This document shows, piece after piece, positions 15,273-24,126 of a DNA stretch of 37,658 nt (position 1 is its first letter; the number at the start of each line of letters is the position of its first letter). Source of the stretch: Actinomycetota bacterium (GTDB lineage: Bacteria; Actinomycetota; Actinomycetes; JACCUZ01); the NCBI GenBank assembly GCA_030841025.1, contig JAVEDJ010000015.1, positions 1 through 37,658 on the forward strand. Direction: 5' to 3'. The notes below the pieces were generated by a model. The model made no database searches. It was not told where the DNA came from and was given only the letters and a program-made list of their open reading frames with translations. The position numbers were made by a program, and so were the translations under genes.

Positions 15273-17164
15273 CAGGCGTTCCCCTCCGGCAGGATCGCGA
15301 GCTCCTCGTCGGTCATGTACTTGTTCAGCTCGTCTCGTTCGAACAGTGAAAGCAGCTCCGGCGGCATCACCGGGAGCGGCTGCTGATCGATCCGGACGCC
15401 CTCGTCCTCCGGCCGGCAGACCAGGTTGACCTTGCGCCACTCCGGACTCATGGCCGGGAAGTCGTCCCGCGTGTGCCCGCCTCGCGACTCCTCACGGATG
15501 AGGGCCGACCGCGCGATGCACTCGGAGACGATCAGCATGTTGGTCAGGTCGAGGGCCAGGTGCCACCCGGGGTTGAAGATCTTGTCGCCGGCGACACTGA
15601 TGCGCTTGGCCCGCGACTTGAGGTCCTCGAGCTTGGCCAGCGCCTCCTCCATCTCCTCGCGCTTGCGGATGATGCCGACCAGGTCGTTCATCGTCTGCTG
15701 CAGGTCGGAGTGGATCGTGTAGGGGTTCTCGCCCCCGTCGCCGTCGAAGGGCGCCTCGGCGGCCCGCCGCGCCTCCTCGACGTCGCGGTCGCTGACCGTG
15801 GGACGAGCAGTGCCCAGGGAGTCGATGTAGGCGCTCGCGCCCGCCCCCGCGCGGCGCCCGAAGACCAGCAGGTCGGAGAGGGAGTTCCCGCCCAACCGGT
15901 TGGAGCCGTGCATGCCGCCCGAGCACTCGCCTGCGGCGAAGAGGCCGGGTACGACGGCGGCCGCGGTGTCGGGGTCGACCTCGATGCCGCCCATGACGTA
16001 GTGACAGGTCGGGCCGACCTCCATGGGCTCGGCCGTGATATCGACGTCGGCAAGCTCCTTGAACTGGTGGTACATCGAAGGCAGCTTCTTGCGGATCGCC
16101 TCGGCGGGCAGCCGCGAGGCGATGTCGAGGAAGACGCCTCCTGCCGGCGAGCCGCGCCCGGCCTTGACCTCCGAGTTGATCGCACGGGCCACCTCGTCGC
16201 GCGGCAGCAGCTCAGGTGGTCGGCGGTTGTTCTGCGGGTCCTCGTACCAGCGGTCGGCCTCTTCGGGCGTCTCGGCGTACTGCTTGCGGAAGACCGCGGG
16301 CACGTAGTCGAACATGAACCGCTTGTCCTCGGAGTTCTTCAGGATGCCGCCGTCACCACGCACCGACTCGGTGACGAGGATGCCCTTGACGCTCGGCGGC
16401 CACACCATGCCCGTGGGATGGAACTGCACGAACTCCATGTTGAGCAGGCTCGCGCCGGCCTTCATGGCGAGAGCGTGCCCGTCGCCGGTGTACTCCCAGG
16501 AGTTGGACGTCACCTTGAACGACTTCCCGATGCCCCCGGTGGCGAGGATGACGGTCGGCGCCTCGAAGACGACGAAGGTGCCGTTCTCCCGCAGGTAGCC
16601 GACCGCGCCCGCGATCCGGTCACCGTCCTTGAGCAAATCCGTGACGGTGCACTCGGCGAAGACCTTGACCATCGACTCGGCGTCGCCGTACTCACGCTGA
16701 TCTTCCTGCTGCAGCGACACGATCTTCTGCTGAAGGGTGCGGATCATCTCGAGCCCGGTGCGGTCCCCGACATGTGCCAGCCGGGGGTACTCGTGACCGC
16801 CGAAGTTGCGCTGGCTGATCTTGCCGTCCTTGGTGCGGTCGAACAGCGCGCCGTAGGTCTCGAGCTCCCACACCCGGTCGGGTGCTTCCTTCGCGTGCAG
16901 CTCCGCCATGCGCCAGTGGTTGAGGAACTTCCCACCGCGCATCGTGTCGCGGAAGTGCACCTGCCAGTTGTCGTTGGGGTTGACGTTGCCCATGGCGGCT
17001 GCCGCGCCGCCCTCTGCCATGACGGTGTGCGCCTTGCCGAACAGTGACTTGCAGACGATGGCGGTGCGCCTTCCCTGCAAGCGGGCTTCGATGGCCGCGC
17101 GCAGACCGGCACCACCGGCGCCGATCACCACGACATCGAAGGTGTGGCGTTCGATCTGGGTCAT
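15272..17164 (-). CDS. sdhA: Succinate dehydrogenase flavoprotein subunit
   Basis: This 630-aa protein is the catalytic flavoprotein that oxidises succinate to fumarate on the inner face of the membrane. VVVIGAGGAGLRAAIEA is the FAD dinucleotide-binding loop, and His46 in GKAHTVMAEGG is the expected covalent FAD attachment site. FHPTGMVWPPSVKGILVTESVRGDGG and GSNRLGGNSLSDLLVFGRRAG are the substrate-side and flavin-side family motifs. Length and motifs are those of the actinobacterial enzyme that pairs with a single large cytochrome b. The start ATG 17164 follows GAGGAAG at about 8 bases. It is the middle gene of sdhC-sdhA-sdhB, 47 bp after sdhC and overlapping sdhB by one base. Confidence 0.96.
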   Translation of the reverse strand: MTQIERHTFDVVVIGAGGAGLRAAIEARLQGRRTAIVCKSLFGKAHTVMAEGGAAAAMGNVNPNDNWQVHFRDTMRGGKFLNHWRMAELHAKEAPDRVWELETYGALFDRTKDGKISQRNFGGHEYPRLAHVGDRTGLEMIRTLQQKIVSLQQEDQREYGDAESMVKVFAECTVTDLLKDGDRIAGAVGYLRENGTFVVFEAPTVILATGGIGKSFKVTSNSWEYTGDGHALAMKAGASLLNMEFVQFHPTGMVWPPSVKGILVTESVRGDGGILKNSEDKRFMFDYVPAVFRKQYAETPEEADRWYEDPQNNRRPPELLPRDEVARAINSEVKAGRGSPAGGVFLDIASRLPAEAIRKKLPSMYHQFKELADVDITAEPMEVGPTCHYVMGGIEVDPDTAAAVVPGLFAAGECSGGMHGSNRLGGNSLSDLLVFGRRAGAGASAYIDSLGTARPTVSDRDVEEARRAAEAPFDGDGGENPYTIHSDLQQTMNDLVGIIRKREEMEEALAKLEDLKSRAKRISVAGDKIFNPGWHLALDLTNMLIVSECIARSALIREESRGGHTRDDFPAMSPEWRKVNLVCRPEDEGVRIDQQPLPVMPPELLSLFERDELNKYMTDEELAILPEGNA

Positions 17165-17211
17165 CCGTCTTTCTTCCTCGTCAGTCGGTTGAGCGGGCAG
17201 CGGGACCGTGC

Positions 17212-18012
17212 TCAGTTGAAGATGCGCAGGTCATCGATCGTGCCGCTGGCGACGAGCCAGACGTAGGCGTCCGCGATGACGATGGAGTACATCGACGCGA
17301 ACGCGAACAGGCCGTGTCGGGCGTTGAGCTTGGAGACCTGCGACCAGATCCAGTAGCGGATGGGGTGCTTGGAGAAGTGGTTGAGCCGCCCACCCGTGAT
17401 GCTGCGGCAGGAGTGGCAGCCAAGGGTGTAGGCCCAGATGAGCACCACGTTGATCCACAGGATCACGGTGCCCAGGCCCACGCCGATGCCGCCGTCCTTG
17501 CCGTGGAAGGCCAAGACGGCGTCGTAGGTGAGGATCAGACCGATGAGCACCGCGGCGTAGAAGAACCAGCGGTGGGCGTTCTGGAAGATGAGCGGGAAGC
17601 GCGTCTCTCCGGTGTACTTCTTGTGCGGCTCGGCCACGGCGCAGGCGGGCGGAGACAGCCAGAAGGCTCGGTAGTAGGACTTCCGGTAGTAGTAACAGGT
17701 CGCCCTGAACCCGCCCGGGAGGGCCAGGATGATCATGGCCGGCGACAGCCACGCGGGCAGCGACCCGACCGGCGTTCCCAACGGCGAGGTGCCGGGGACG
17801 CAGTCATCGGACAGGCAGGGGGAGTAGAACGGCGCGATGTAGTGGAAGTCCTCGACGAAGTAGGACTTGTCCCAGAACAGTCGCACGGTTGCGTAGACCA
17901 GGAAGGAGCCCAGCGCGAGAGCGTTGAGCAGGGGGGGGATCCACCATCGGTCGGTACGCAGGGTGCGGGCCGGGATCTTTGCCCGCTTCTCGCTGAAGAT
18001 GCCAGTGCTCAT
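17212..18012 (-). CDS. sdhC: Succinate dehydrogenase cytochrome b membrane anchor
   Basis: The 266-aa protein anchors SdhAB and passes electrons to menaquinone. I see five membrane segments, near residues 30-50, 88-106, 148-168, 180-202 and 238-258, and histidines suitable for haem b ligation, including NAHRWFFY and GCHSCRS. The paired cysteines CHSC and an outside-loop CLSDDC pattern are notable and could form disulfides or bind metal. There is no separate SdhD gene, as expected for single-anchor enzymes. ATG 18012 has only a weak ribosome-binding site (GCGGGA). Eight consecutive C residues encode Ile-Pro-Pro-Leu near codon 25. It is first in its operon and divergent from typA across 270 bp that must contain both promoters. 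Confidence 0.92.
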   Translation of the reverse strand: MSTGIFSEKRAKIPARTLRTDRWWIPPLLNALALGSFLVYATVRLFWDKSYFVEDFHYIAPFYSPCLSDDCVPGTSPLGTPVGSLPAWLSPAMIILALPGGFRATCYYYRKSYYRAFWLSPPACAVAEPHKKYTGETRFPLIFQNAHRWFFYAAVLIGLILTYDAVLAFHGKDGGIGVGLGTVILWINVVLIWAYTLGCHSCRSITGGRLNHFSKHPIRYWIWSQVSKLNARHGLFAFASMYSIVIADAYVWLVASGTIDDLRIFN

Positions 18013-18184
18013 CGCCGTCCCGCTGCCGTCTCGTGCCGCCCGCCGCGAGTCACGCGACGGGTCTGAACTGCTGGTCCGGTCGGTCAGTTTGTCACCCCCC
18101 CGACTTCTGCTCGATACCAGGAGGGTGTGAGGTCAGTCACGGGCAGGACCTGACCCCCGCTGCTGGGGGTGGCGTCCGGTTGGA

Positions 18185-18215
18185 GTACGGCGGCCGGCCG
18201 GCTACGCCGTACCAT
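18185..18215 (+). promoter_or_regulatory. Inverted repeat plus TACCAT -10 element before typA
   Basis: GTACGGCG and CGCCGTAC form a perfect 8-bp inverted repeat (18185-18192 with 18205-18212) around a GGCCGGCC palindrome. TACCAT (18210-18215), a good actinobacterial TANNNT -10, overlaps its right edge and would start transcription about 60 bases before the typA ATG. The repeat may be an operator, or a terminator-like hairpin if transcribed from further upstream. Confidence 0.45.
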
Positions 18216-18282
18216 GGTTCTGCGTGCTGGGCTCCGTACAGCCGTGCGCCCCCCACCTCCGATCAGGATCGAGCACCTAGCC

Positions 18283-20166
18283 ATGCCCCGCTCTACACGT
18301 GACGACCTCCGCAACGTGGCCATCGTCGCGCACGTCGACCATGGCAAGACCACGTTGGTCGACGCGATGCTCTGGCAGAGCGGCGCCTTCTCGACCCACC
18401 AGGCCGAAGAAGGCTCGGTCAACGAGCGGGTCATGGACTCGATGGACCTGGAGCGTGAGAAGGGCATCACGATCCTCGCCAAGAACACGGCGGTCCGGCA
18501 CGGGGACCTGACGATCAACATCATCGACACGCCTGGGCACGCCGACTTCGGTGGCGAGGTGGAGCGAGGCCTCTCGATGGTGGACGGCGTGGCCCTGCTG
18601 GTCGACGCCAGCGAAGGCCCGCTCCCGCAGACGCGGTTCGTGCTGCGCAAGGCACTGGCCCTGAACCTGCCGGTCATCCTGATCATCAACAAGGTCGACC
18701 GCAGCGACGCCCGCATCGCCGAGGTCGTCGACGACACTTACGAGCTCTTCCTGGACCTGGACGCCACCGAGGAGCAGATCGACTTCCCGATCGTCTACTG
18801 CCAGGCCAAGACGGGCCAGGCGTCGCTGAACCGGCCGGCCGACGGCGAGAGCCCCGACAGTCCCGACCTCGAACCGCTGTTCCAGGTGATCCGAGAGACC
18901 ATCCCGGCGCCGACGTACGACGAGGAGATGCCGCTGCAGGCACACGTCACCAACCTCGACGCGTCCCCCTACCTGGGTCGCCTCGCGTTGTGCCGCGTCC
19001 ACAACGGCTACCTCAAGAAGGGCCAGACCGTCGCCTGGTGCAAGCAGGACGGCACCATCGACCGCGTCAAGCTGACTGAGCTGCTCGGCACGGAGGCCCT
19101 CGACCGCGTGCCCATCGACCACGCGGGCCCGGGCGACATCGTGGCCATCGCCGGCATCCCCGAGATCACCATCGGCGAGACCCTGGCCGACCCCGAGGAC
19201 CCGCGTCCGTTGCCCGTCATCACCATCGACGAGCCCAACATCTCGATGACCCTGGGCATCAACACCGCGCCGGTCGCGGGCCGGAGCGGGAAGAAGCTGA
19301 CCGCCCGGCTGGTGAAGAACCGCCTCGATGCCGAGCTGGTCGGCAACGTGTCGATCCGCGTGCTGCCGACCGAGCGGCCCGACACCTGGGAGGTGCAGGG
19401 GCGCGGCGAGCTGCAGCTGGCCATCCTCGTCGAGATCATGCGTCGCGAGGGCTTCGAGCTGACGGTCGGCAAACCGCAGGTCGTGACCCGCGAGATCGAC
19501 GGCAAGCTTTGCGAGCCCATGGAGCGGCTGACCATTGACGCGCCGAGCGACTACCAGGGCGTGCTGATCCAGCTGATGGCGCTGCGCAAGGGGCGCCTCG
19601 AGCAGATGGTCGACCACGGAACGGGTTGGATCCGGATGGAGTACATCGTCCCGGCCCGCGGGCTCATCGGCTTCCGGACGGAGTTCCTGACCGAGACGCG
19701 CGGCACGGGACTGCTGCATCACATCCACGAGCGTTACGAGCCGTGGCACGGTGAGCTGCGCACGCGCCCCACCGGCTCCCTGGTGGCCGACCGGTCCGGC
19801 TCCACGACGGGCTTTGCGCTGGCCAACCTGCAGGAGCGAGGGACGATGTTCGTCGGCCCGGGCACCGAGGTCTACGAGGGCATGATCGTCGGCGAGAACT
19901 CACGGTCGGACGACATGGACGTCAACCCCACCAAGGAGAAGAAGCTCACGAACATGCGGCAGTCGTCCGGCGACATCCTGGTGCCGCTGATCCCGCACAA
20001 GCAGCTCTCCCTCGAGCAGGCGCTGGAGTTCTGCCGTGAGGACGAGTGCGTCGAGGTGACTCCTGGGGCGGTGCGGATCCGCAAGGTTGTGCTCGATGCC
20101 CAGGTGCGGGGCCGGGCCAGCAAGCGGTCGCAGACAGGGCGGGCTCCGTCCGGACAGACCTCGTGA
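18283..20166 (+). CDS. typA: Translational GTPase TypA/BipA
   Basis: This 627-aa ribosome-associated GTPase is related to EF-G and acts in ribosome assembly and stress adaptation. All G motifs are present: AHVDHGKTTLVDAM (G1), REKGITI (G2), DTPGHADFGGEVERGLSMVDG (G3) and NKVD (G4). The EF-G-like domain II, III and V regions follow, and the BipA-specific C-terminal part includes GIRTEFLTETRGTG-like sequence, RPTGSLVADRSGSTTGFALANLQERGTMFVGPG and the EDECVEVTPGAVRIRK end. ATG 18283 gives the standard N-terminus; the ORF-track start adds 38 non-conserved residues. The ribosome-binding site is weak. The gene is monocistronic or loosely followed, 197 bp later, by the peptide transporter operon. 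Confidence 0.97.
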   Translation: MPRSTRDDLRNVAIVAHVDHGKTTLVDAMLWQSGAFSTHQAEEGSVNERVMDSMDLEREKGITILAKNTAVRHGDLTINIIDTPGHADFGGEVERGLSMVDGVALLVDASEGPLPQTRFVLRKALALNLPVILIINKVDRSDARIAEVVDDTYELFLDLDATEEQIDFPIVYCQAKTGQASLNRPADGESPDSPDLEPLFQVIRETIPAPTYDEEMPLQAHVTNLDASPYLGRLALCRVHNGYLKKGQTVAWCKQDGTIDRVKLTELLGTEALDRVPIDHAGPGDIVAIAGIPEITIGETLADPEDPRPLPVITIDEPNISMTLGINTAPVAGRSGKKLTARLVKNRLDAELVGNVSIRVLPTERPDTWEVQGRGELQLAILVEIMRREGFELTVGKPQVVTREIDGKLCEPMERLTIDAPSDYQGVLIQLMALRKGRLEQMVDHGTGWIRMEYIVPARGLIGFRTEFLTETRGTGLLHHIHERYEPWHGELRTRPTGSLVADRSGSTTGFALANLQERGTMFVGPGTEVYEGMIVGENSRSDDMDVNPTKEKKLTNMRQSSGDILVPLIPHKQLSLEQALEFCREDECVEVTPGAVRIRKVVLDAQVRGRASKRSQTGRAPSGQTS

Positions 20167-20363
20167 CACTGCCGCGCACAACGGTGGCCGAGTTGTAATC
20201 GAATCGAAACCGTGGGGTGAGCGGAAACCCGCTGCCCGAATGGTAAGAATGCACCACTTGCTGACCGCAGGTGACCATCACCCTGCCCGCGGACGGCCAT
20301 GCGTTTGGGTACACCGGACGCGCCGGAGCGGCGGTCCGAAGAAGAATCACTAGGAGGCAATAC

Positions 20364-22019
20364 ATGCGTGGTCTCTCACGCGCAGCCCGGGCAGTGGCAG
20401 GAGCGGCAACGATCGCACTTGTCGCGACGGCCTGCGGCGGCGGTTCCGGGGACAGTGGCGGCAGCTCGCCGTCCGCCGCTGGCAAGACCGGCGGCGCCAT
20501 CACCTACGGCAGCTGCAAGCCGCAGAACAACCTGATCCCGGCGAACTCGAACGAGGTCTGTGGCGGACGCGTCATCGACGCCCTGTTCACCGGACTGGTG
20601 GACTACAACTCCGACGACGCCTCTCCCCAGAACGCGGTTGCCGAAAGCATCGAGTCCACCGACAACAAGCTGTGGACGATCAAGCTGAAGACGGGCTGGA
20701 CCTTCCACGACGGCACGCCGGTCGACGCGGCCAGCTTCGTCGACGCCTGGAACTACAGCGCCTACGGACCCAACGCCATGCAGAACTCCTACTTCTTCGG
20801 CCCCATCGACGGTTTCACCGACGTCCAGGGCGAGGACAAGAACAAGGACGAGAAGATCGAGGCGTCCGAGGCTCCCATCAAGGAGATGAAGGGCCTCAAG
20901 GTCGTCGACGACTCGACGTTCGAGGTGACCCTGTCCACACCGTCCTCGGTGTTCCCGGTCATGGTCGGCTACACCGCCTTCTCCCCGCTCCCCAAGTCCT
21001 TCTTCGACGACCCCAAGGCCTTCGGCGACAAGCCGGTCGGCAACGGTGCCTTCAAGCTCGACAGTGGCGACGGCGACACCGGCTACACTCTGTCGGCCTA
21101 CAAGGACTACAAGGGTGCGAAGCCGAAGATCGACAAGCTGACCTTCAAGACCTACCAGACGCCCGAGGCCGAGTACGCCGACCTGCTGGCTGACAACCTC
21201 GACTTCATCGACCAGGTCCCGCCGTCGGCGCTCGCCGGCGACCAGTACAAGCAGGACCTGGGCGACCGGCAGATCGACAAGGCCGTCGGCGTCATCCAGA
21301 CCGCGACCGTGCCGATCTACGACAGCAAGTACAAGAGCCCGGACCTGGCCAAGGCCATCTCCCTGGCCATCAACCGTGAGCAGATCGTCAAGCAGATCTA
21401 CAACAACGGTCGGCAGCCGGCCACGGGCTGGGTCTCGCCCGTCGTCAACGGTTACAAGGCTGGCGCCTGTGGCGAGTTCTGCACCTTCGACGCCGCCAAG
21501 GCGAAGGAGTTCCTGCAGAAGGCCGGTGGCTTCACGGGCACCATGACCTACGGCTACAACGCTGACGGTCCGGGCAACAAGGAGGCCGCAGAGGCCATCT
21601 GCGGCAGCATCAGCAACGCGCTGGGCGTGAAGTGCCAGGCCAAGGCGTACGTCGACTTCAACACGCTCCGTACCGACGTCGACGAGCGCAAGATGACCGG
21701 CTTGTTCCGTACCGGCTGGGTGATGGACTACCCGTCGATCGAGAACTTCCTCGTCCCGCTGTACTCGACCGGCGCGTCGTCGAACGACAACGACCAGTCG
21801 ATCCCGCAGTTCGACGCGCTGGTCAAGGAGGCCGCCGCGGCGGACACCACCGAGGCTGCCAACGCCAAGTACGAGGAGGCGGAGAAGCTGCTCGCCACCA
21901 CCATGGCGGTCATCCCGCTCTGGTACAGCAACCAGCAGTCGGGTTGGTCGAGCAAGGTGTCGAACGTCAAGGTCAACCCGTTCGGCAACCTCGACCTGGA
22001 GAGCGTCACCGTCAAGTAG
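20364..22019 (+). CDS. Peptide ABC transporter substrate-binding lipoprotein
   Basis: The 551-aa product is a family-5 extracellular solute-binding protein (DppA/OppA type) that captures di- or oligopeptides outside the membrane. A signal peptide ends with the lipobox LVATAC, followed by a flexible Gly/Ser linker. The family signature is seen in VCGGRVIDALFTGLVDYN, the WTFHDGTPVDAASFVDAWNYSA motif and the C-terminal VIPLWYSNQQSGW. ATG 20364 has a perfect AGGAGG 6 bases upstream, one of the strongest start sites in the window; the ORF-track start adds 31 residues. It heads the five-gene transporter set, but a strong hairpin after it suggests it is made in excess over the permeases, as binding proteins usually are. 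Peptide length preference is not readable. Confidence 0.95.
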   Translation: MRGLSRAARAVAGAATIALVATACGGGSGDSGGSSPSAAGKTGGAITYGSCKPQNNLIPANSNEVCGGRVIDALFTGLVDYNSDDASPQNAVAESIESTDNKLWTIKLKTGWTFHDGTPVDAASFVDAWNYSAYGPNAMQNSYFFGPIDGFTDVQGEDKNKDEKIEASEAPIKEMKGLKVVDDSTFEVTLSTPSSVFPVMVGYTAFSPLPKSFFDDPKAFGDKPVGNGAFKLDSGDGDTGYTLSAYKDYKGAKPKIDKLTFKTYQTPEAEYADLLADNLDFIDQVPPSALAGDQYKQDLGDRQIDKAVGVIQTATVPIYDSKYKSPDLAKAISLAINREQIVKQIYNNGRQPATGWVSPVVNGYKAGACGEFCTFDAAKAKEFLQKAGGFTGTMTYGYNADGPGNKEAAEAICGSISNALGVKCQAKAYVDFNTLRTDVDERKMTGLFRTGWVMDYPSIENFLVPLYSTGASSNDNDQSIPQFDALVKEAAAADTTEAANAKYEEAEKLLATTMAVIPLWYSNQQSGWSSKVSNVKVNPFGNLDLESVTVK

Positions 22020-22059
22020 GTGGTTCTCCCCAACTGATCAGGCAGTACTGACGTGCGGG

Positions 22060-22102
22060 CCGGTCGGTCGCTGAGGGCGTGTTCCCCGAAGCGGCCGACC
22101 GG
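22060..22102 (+). terminator. Strong hairpin between binding-protein and permease genes
   Basis: CCGGTCGGTCGCT pairs with AGCGGCCGACCGG, 13 bp including one G-T wobble, around a 17-base loop, 41 bases after the lipoprotein stop. It lacks a T tract, so it is more likely a partial terminator or an mRNA-stabilising structure giving higher binding-protein expression. A possible internal -10 element, TAGGGT, follows at 22164-22169. Confidence 0.6.
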
Positions 22103-22233
22103 TCTGCGTCACGGCTCTGTTCAGGCAGCGCACTCTGCCCGACCACGCGGCTCTCCGCGGGGGTAGGGTGCGGCAGGTTGCGTCGCCGTGCCCCTACCGG
22201 AGCGATTTTTCCCGAGGAGGTTGACGAGGGTCC

Positions 22234-23160
22234 ATGGGCCGTTATGCGCTGAGGCGTCTCTTGCAGATGATCCCGGTGCTCCTGGGCAGCACGTTCCTGA
22301 TCTACGTGATGGTCTGGGCTCTCCCGGGCGACCCGTTCGCGGGCCGGTGCGGGCAGCGGCCGTGCACGGACGCATACATCGCGGCACAGACCGCGAAGTT
22401 CAACCTGGACGACCCCCTGATCGTCCGGTACTTCAAGTACCTCGGCAACCTGTTGCAGGGCGACCTGGGCCAGACCTTCGCGGGCCAGAACGTGTCCGAT
22501 CTGGTCGCGCGCGCCTACCCAACGACGTTGAAGCTGGCGCTGGTGGCGCTGACGATCGAGGCAGTCGTGGGTCTCGGCGCTGGTGTGCTGGCGGGGTTGC
22601 GGCGCGGCGGCTACTTCGACAACTTCGTCCTGGTCTCGACGCTGTTCGTGATCTCGCTGCCGGTGTTCGTCATCGGCTTCATGCTGCAGTACGGCCTGGG
22701 CATCCGGTGGGGGGTCTTCCCCGTCACCGTGTCCGCCGGCGCGCCGTTCGCAGACCTGATCCTGCCCGGCCTGGTGCTGGGCAGCCTGTCCCTGGCCTAT
22801 GTCGCGCGGTTGATGCGGTCGAGCCTGGCCGAGAACATCCGCGCCGACTACATACGTACCGCCATCGCCAAGGGCCTGCCGCGCAGGCGCGTGGTGGGCG
22901 TCCACGCGGTGCGCAACTCCTTGATCCCGGTCATCACCTTCATCGGCGCCGACTTCGGAACGCTGATGGGCGGCGCGATCATCACCGAGGGCATCTTCAA
23001 CATCAACGGTGTCGGTGGCCTCGTCTACCGCTCGATCCGGCTCCGGGAGGGCGCCACGGTCATCGCCGTCGTCACCCTGCTCGTGCTGGTGTTCCTGCTG
23101 ATGAACCTCATCGTCGACCTGCTGTACGCAGTCCTGGACCCGAGGATCCGCTATGAGTGA
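22234..23160 (+). CDS. Peptide ABC transporter permease, DppB/OppB type
   Basis: This 308-aa membrane protein is the first of two permeases forming the transport channel. MGRYALRRLLQMIPVLLGSTFLIYVMVWALPGDPF is the usual first helix and the following PGDPF motif, and TAIAKGLPRRRVVGVHAVRNSLIPVI carries the EAA loop that contacts the ATPases. Six membrane helices are expected and visible as hydrophobic blocks. ATG 22234 follows GAGGG at 3 bases and GAGGAGG further upstream. It overlaps the next permease gene by 8 bases. Upstream lies the hairpin-containing 214-bp leader that separates it from the binding-protein gene. Confidence 0.96.
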   Translation: MGRYALRRLLQMIPVLLGSTFLIYVMVWALPGDPFAGRCGQRPCTDAYIAAQTAKFNLDDPLIVRYFKYLGNLLQGDLGQTFAGQNVSDLVARAYPTTLKLALVALTIEAVVGLGAGVLAGLRRGGYFDNFVLVSTLFVISLPVFVIGFMLQYGLGIRWGVFPVTVSAGAPFADLILPGLVLGSLSLAYVARLMRSSLAENIRADYIRTAIAKGLPRRRVVGVHAVRNSLIPVITFIGADFGTLMGGAIITEGIFNINGVGGLVYRSIRLREGATVIAVVTLLVLVFLLMNLIVDLLYAVLDPRIRYE

Positions 23161-24112
23161 CCCGACCGCGAGTGCCGCCGGTGTCACCGGAACCCTGGAG
23201 GGTCACGCCGGGTCCCCCCCGACGACGGCGGAACCCGGCCGGGAGAAGCCGAGATCGCTCGGCCGTGACGCGTGGGAGGACCTCCGGCACAACTGGGTCT
23301 TCTGGATCGCGTCGGTGCTCATCCTGATCCTCATCGTCATGGCCATTGCCCCCGGCGTCTTCACCAGTGCCAGTCCGACGGCCAGCGACCTGGACGTGAG
23401 TCGACAAGGCCCGGGCCCAGGTGCGCCGTTCGGCTACGACCTGCAGGGCCGCGACGTGCTGGCGCGCACCATCTACGGCGCGCGAGCCTCGATCCTCGTC
23501 GGCATCTTTGCCACGGCCTTCGCAACGATCGTGGGTTCCTTCATGGGCATCGTGGCCGGCTACTACGGGGGCTGGACAGACACGATCGTGTCGCGTCTGA
23601 CGGACGTGTTCTTCGCGATCCCGATCTTCCTCGGCGCCATCCTCGTGCTGACCTCGTTCCCCAGTGACGAGAACACTTCCCAGGTGGCCGCGTACACGAA
23701 GGTGGCTGTCGCTCTGGCGATCTTCGGTTGGACGTCCACCGCTCGGATCATGCGGTCGTCGGTGATCCAGGTGAAACAGGCCGACTTCGTGCAGGCGGCG
23801 CGGGCGCTGGGAGCGAGCAACTCCGCCATCATCCGCAAGCACGTGCTGCCCAACTCGCTCACGCCCGTCATCGTCGTGGCGACGATCTCGCTCGGTGGCT
23901 ACATCGGCGCCGAAGCCGGGCTGTCGTACCTCGGCATCGGGCTCCAGCCGCCGGTCATCTCGTGGGGTATCGCGATCTCCGACGCGCAGACCTACCTACG
24001 CGTCAGCCCGCACATGATGATGTTCCCGATCGCCTTCTTGTCCATCACCGTGCTCGCGTTCATCATGCTCGGTGACGCCGTGCGCGAGGCTCTCGACCCC
24101 AAGCTGCGCTGA
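23153..24112 (+). CDS. Peptide ABC transporter permease, DppC/OppC type
   Basis: The second permease (319 aa) has a ~35-residue cytoplasmic N-terminal tail rich in Gly, Pro and Thr, then the DppC-type first helix WVFWIASVLILILIVMAIAPG and the family motif FGYDLQGRDVLARTIYGARASILVG. The EAA loop is FVQAARALGASNSAIIRKHVLPNSLTPVI, and the end motif is EALDPKLR. The start overlaps the dppB stop by 8 bases, which links their translation. It pairs with the DppB-like protein in the membrane. Seven consecutive C residues occur in the N-terminal tail coding sequence, a slippage-prone spot that does not break the frame here. Confidence 0.96.
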   Translation: MSDPTASAAGVTGTLEGHAGSPPTTAEPGREKPRSLGRDAWEDLRHNWVFWIASVLILILIVMAIAPGVFTSASPTASDLDVSRQGPGPGAPFGYDLQGRDVLARTIYGARASILVGIFATAFATIVGSFMGIVAGYYGGWTDTIVSRLTDVFFAIPIFLGAILVLTSFPSDENTSQVAAYTKVAVALAIFGWTSTARIMRSSVIQVKQADFVQAARALGASNSAIIRKHVLPNSLTPVIVVATISLGGYIGAEAGLSYLGIGLQPPVISWGIAISDAQTYLRVSPHMMMFPIAFLSITVLAFIMLGDAVREALDPKLR

Positions 24113-24126
24113 GGGAAGGCTGATCC

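Noticed and set aside
15473-17047. 524-aa plus-strand ORF opposite sdhA
   Set aside because: Antisense shadow of sdhA with low-complexity Val/Gly/Asp-rich sequence.
18277-19749. 490-aa minus-strand ORF opposite typA
   Set aside because: Antisense shadow of typA; no recognisable domain.
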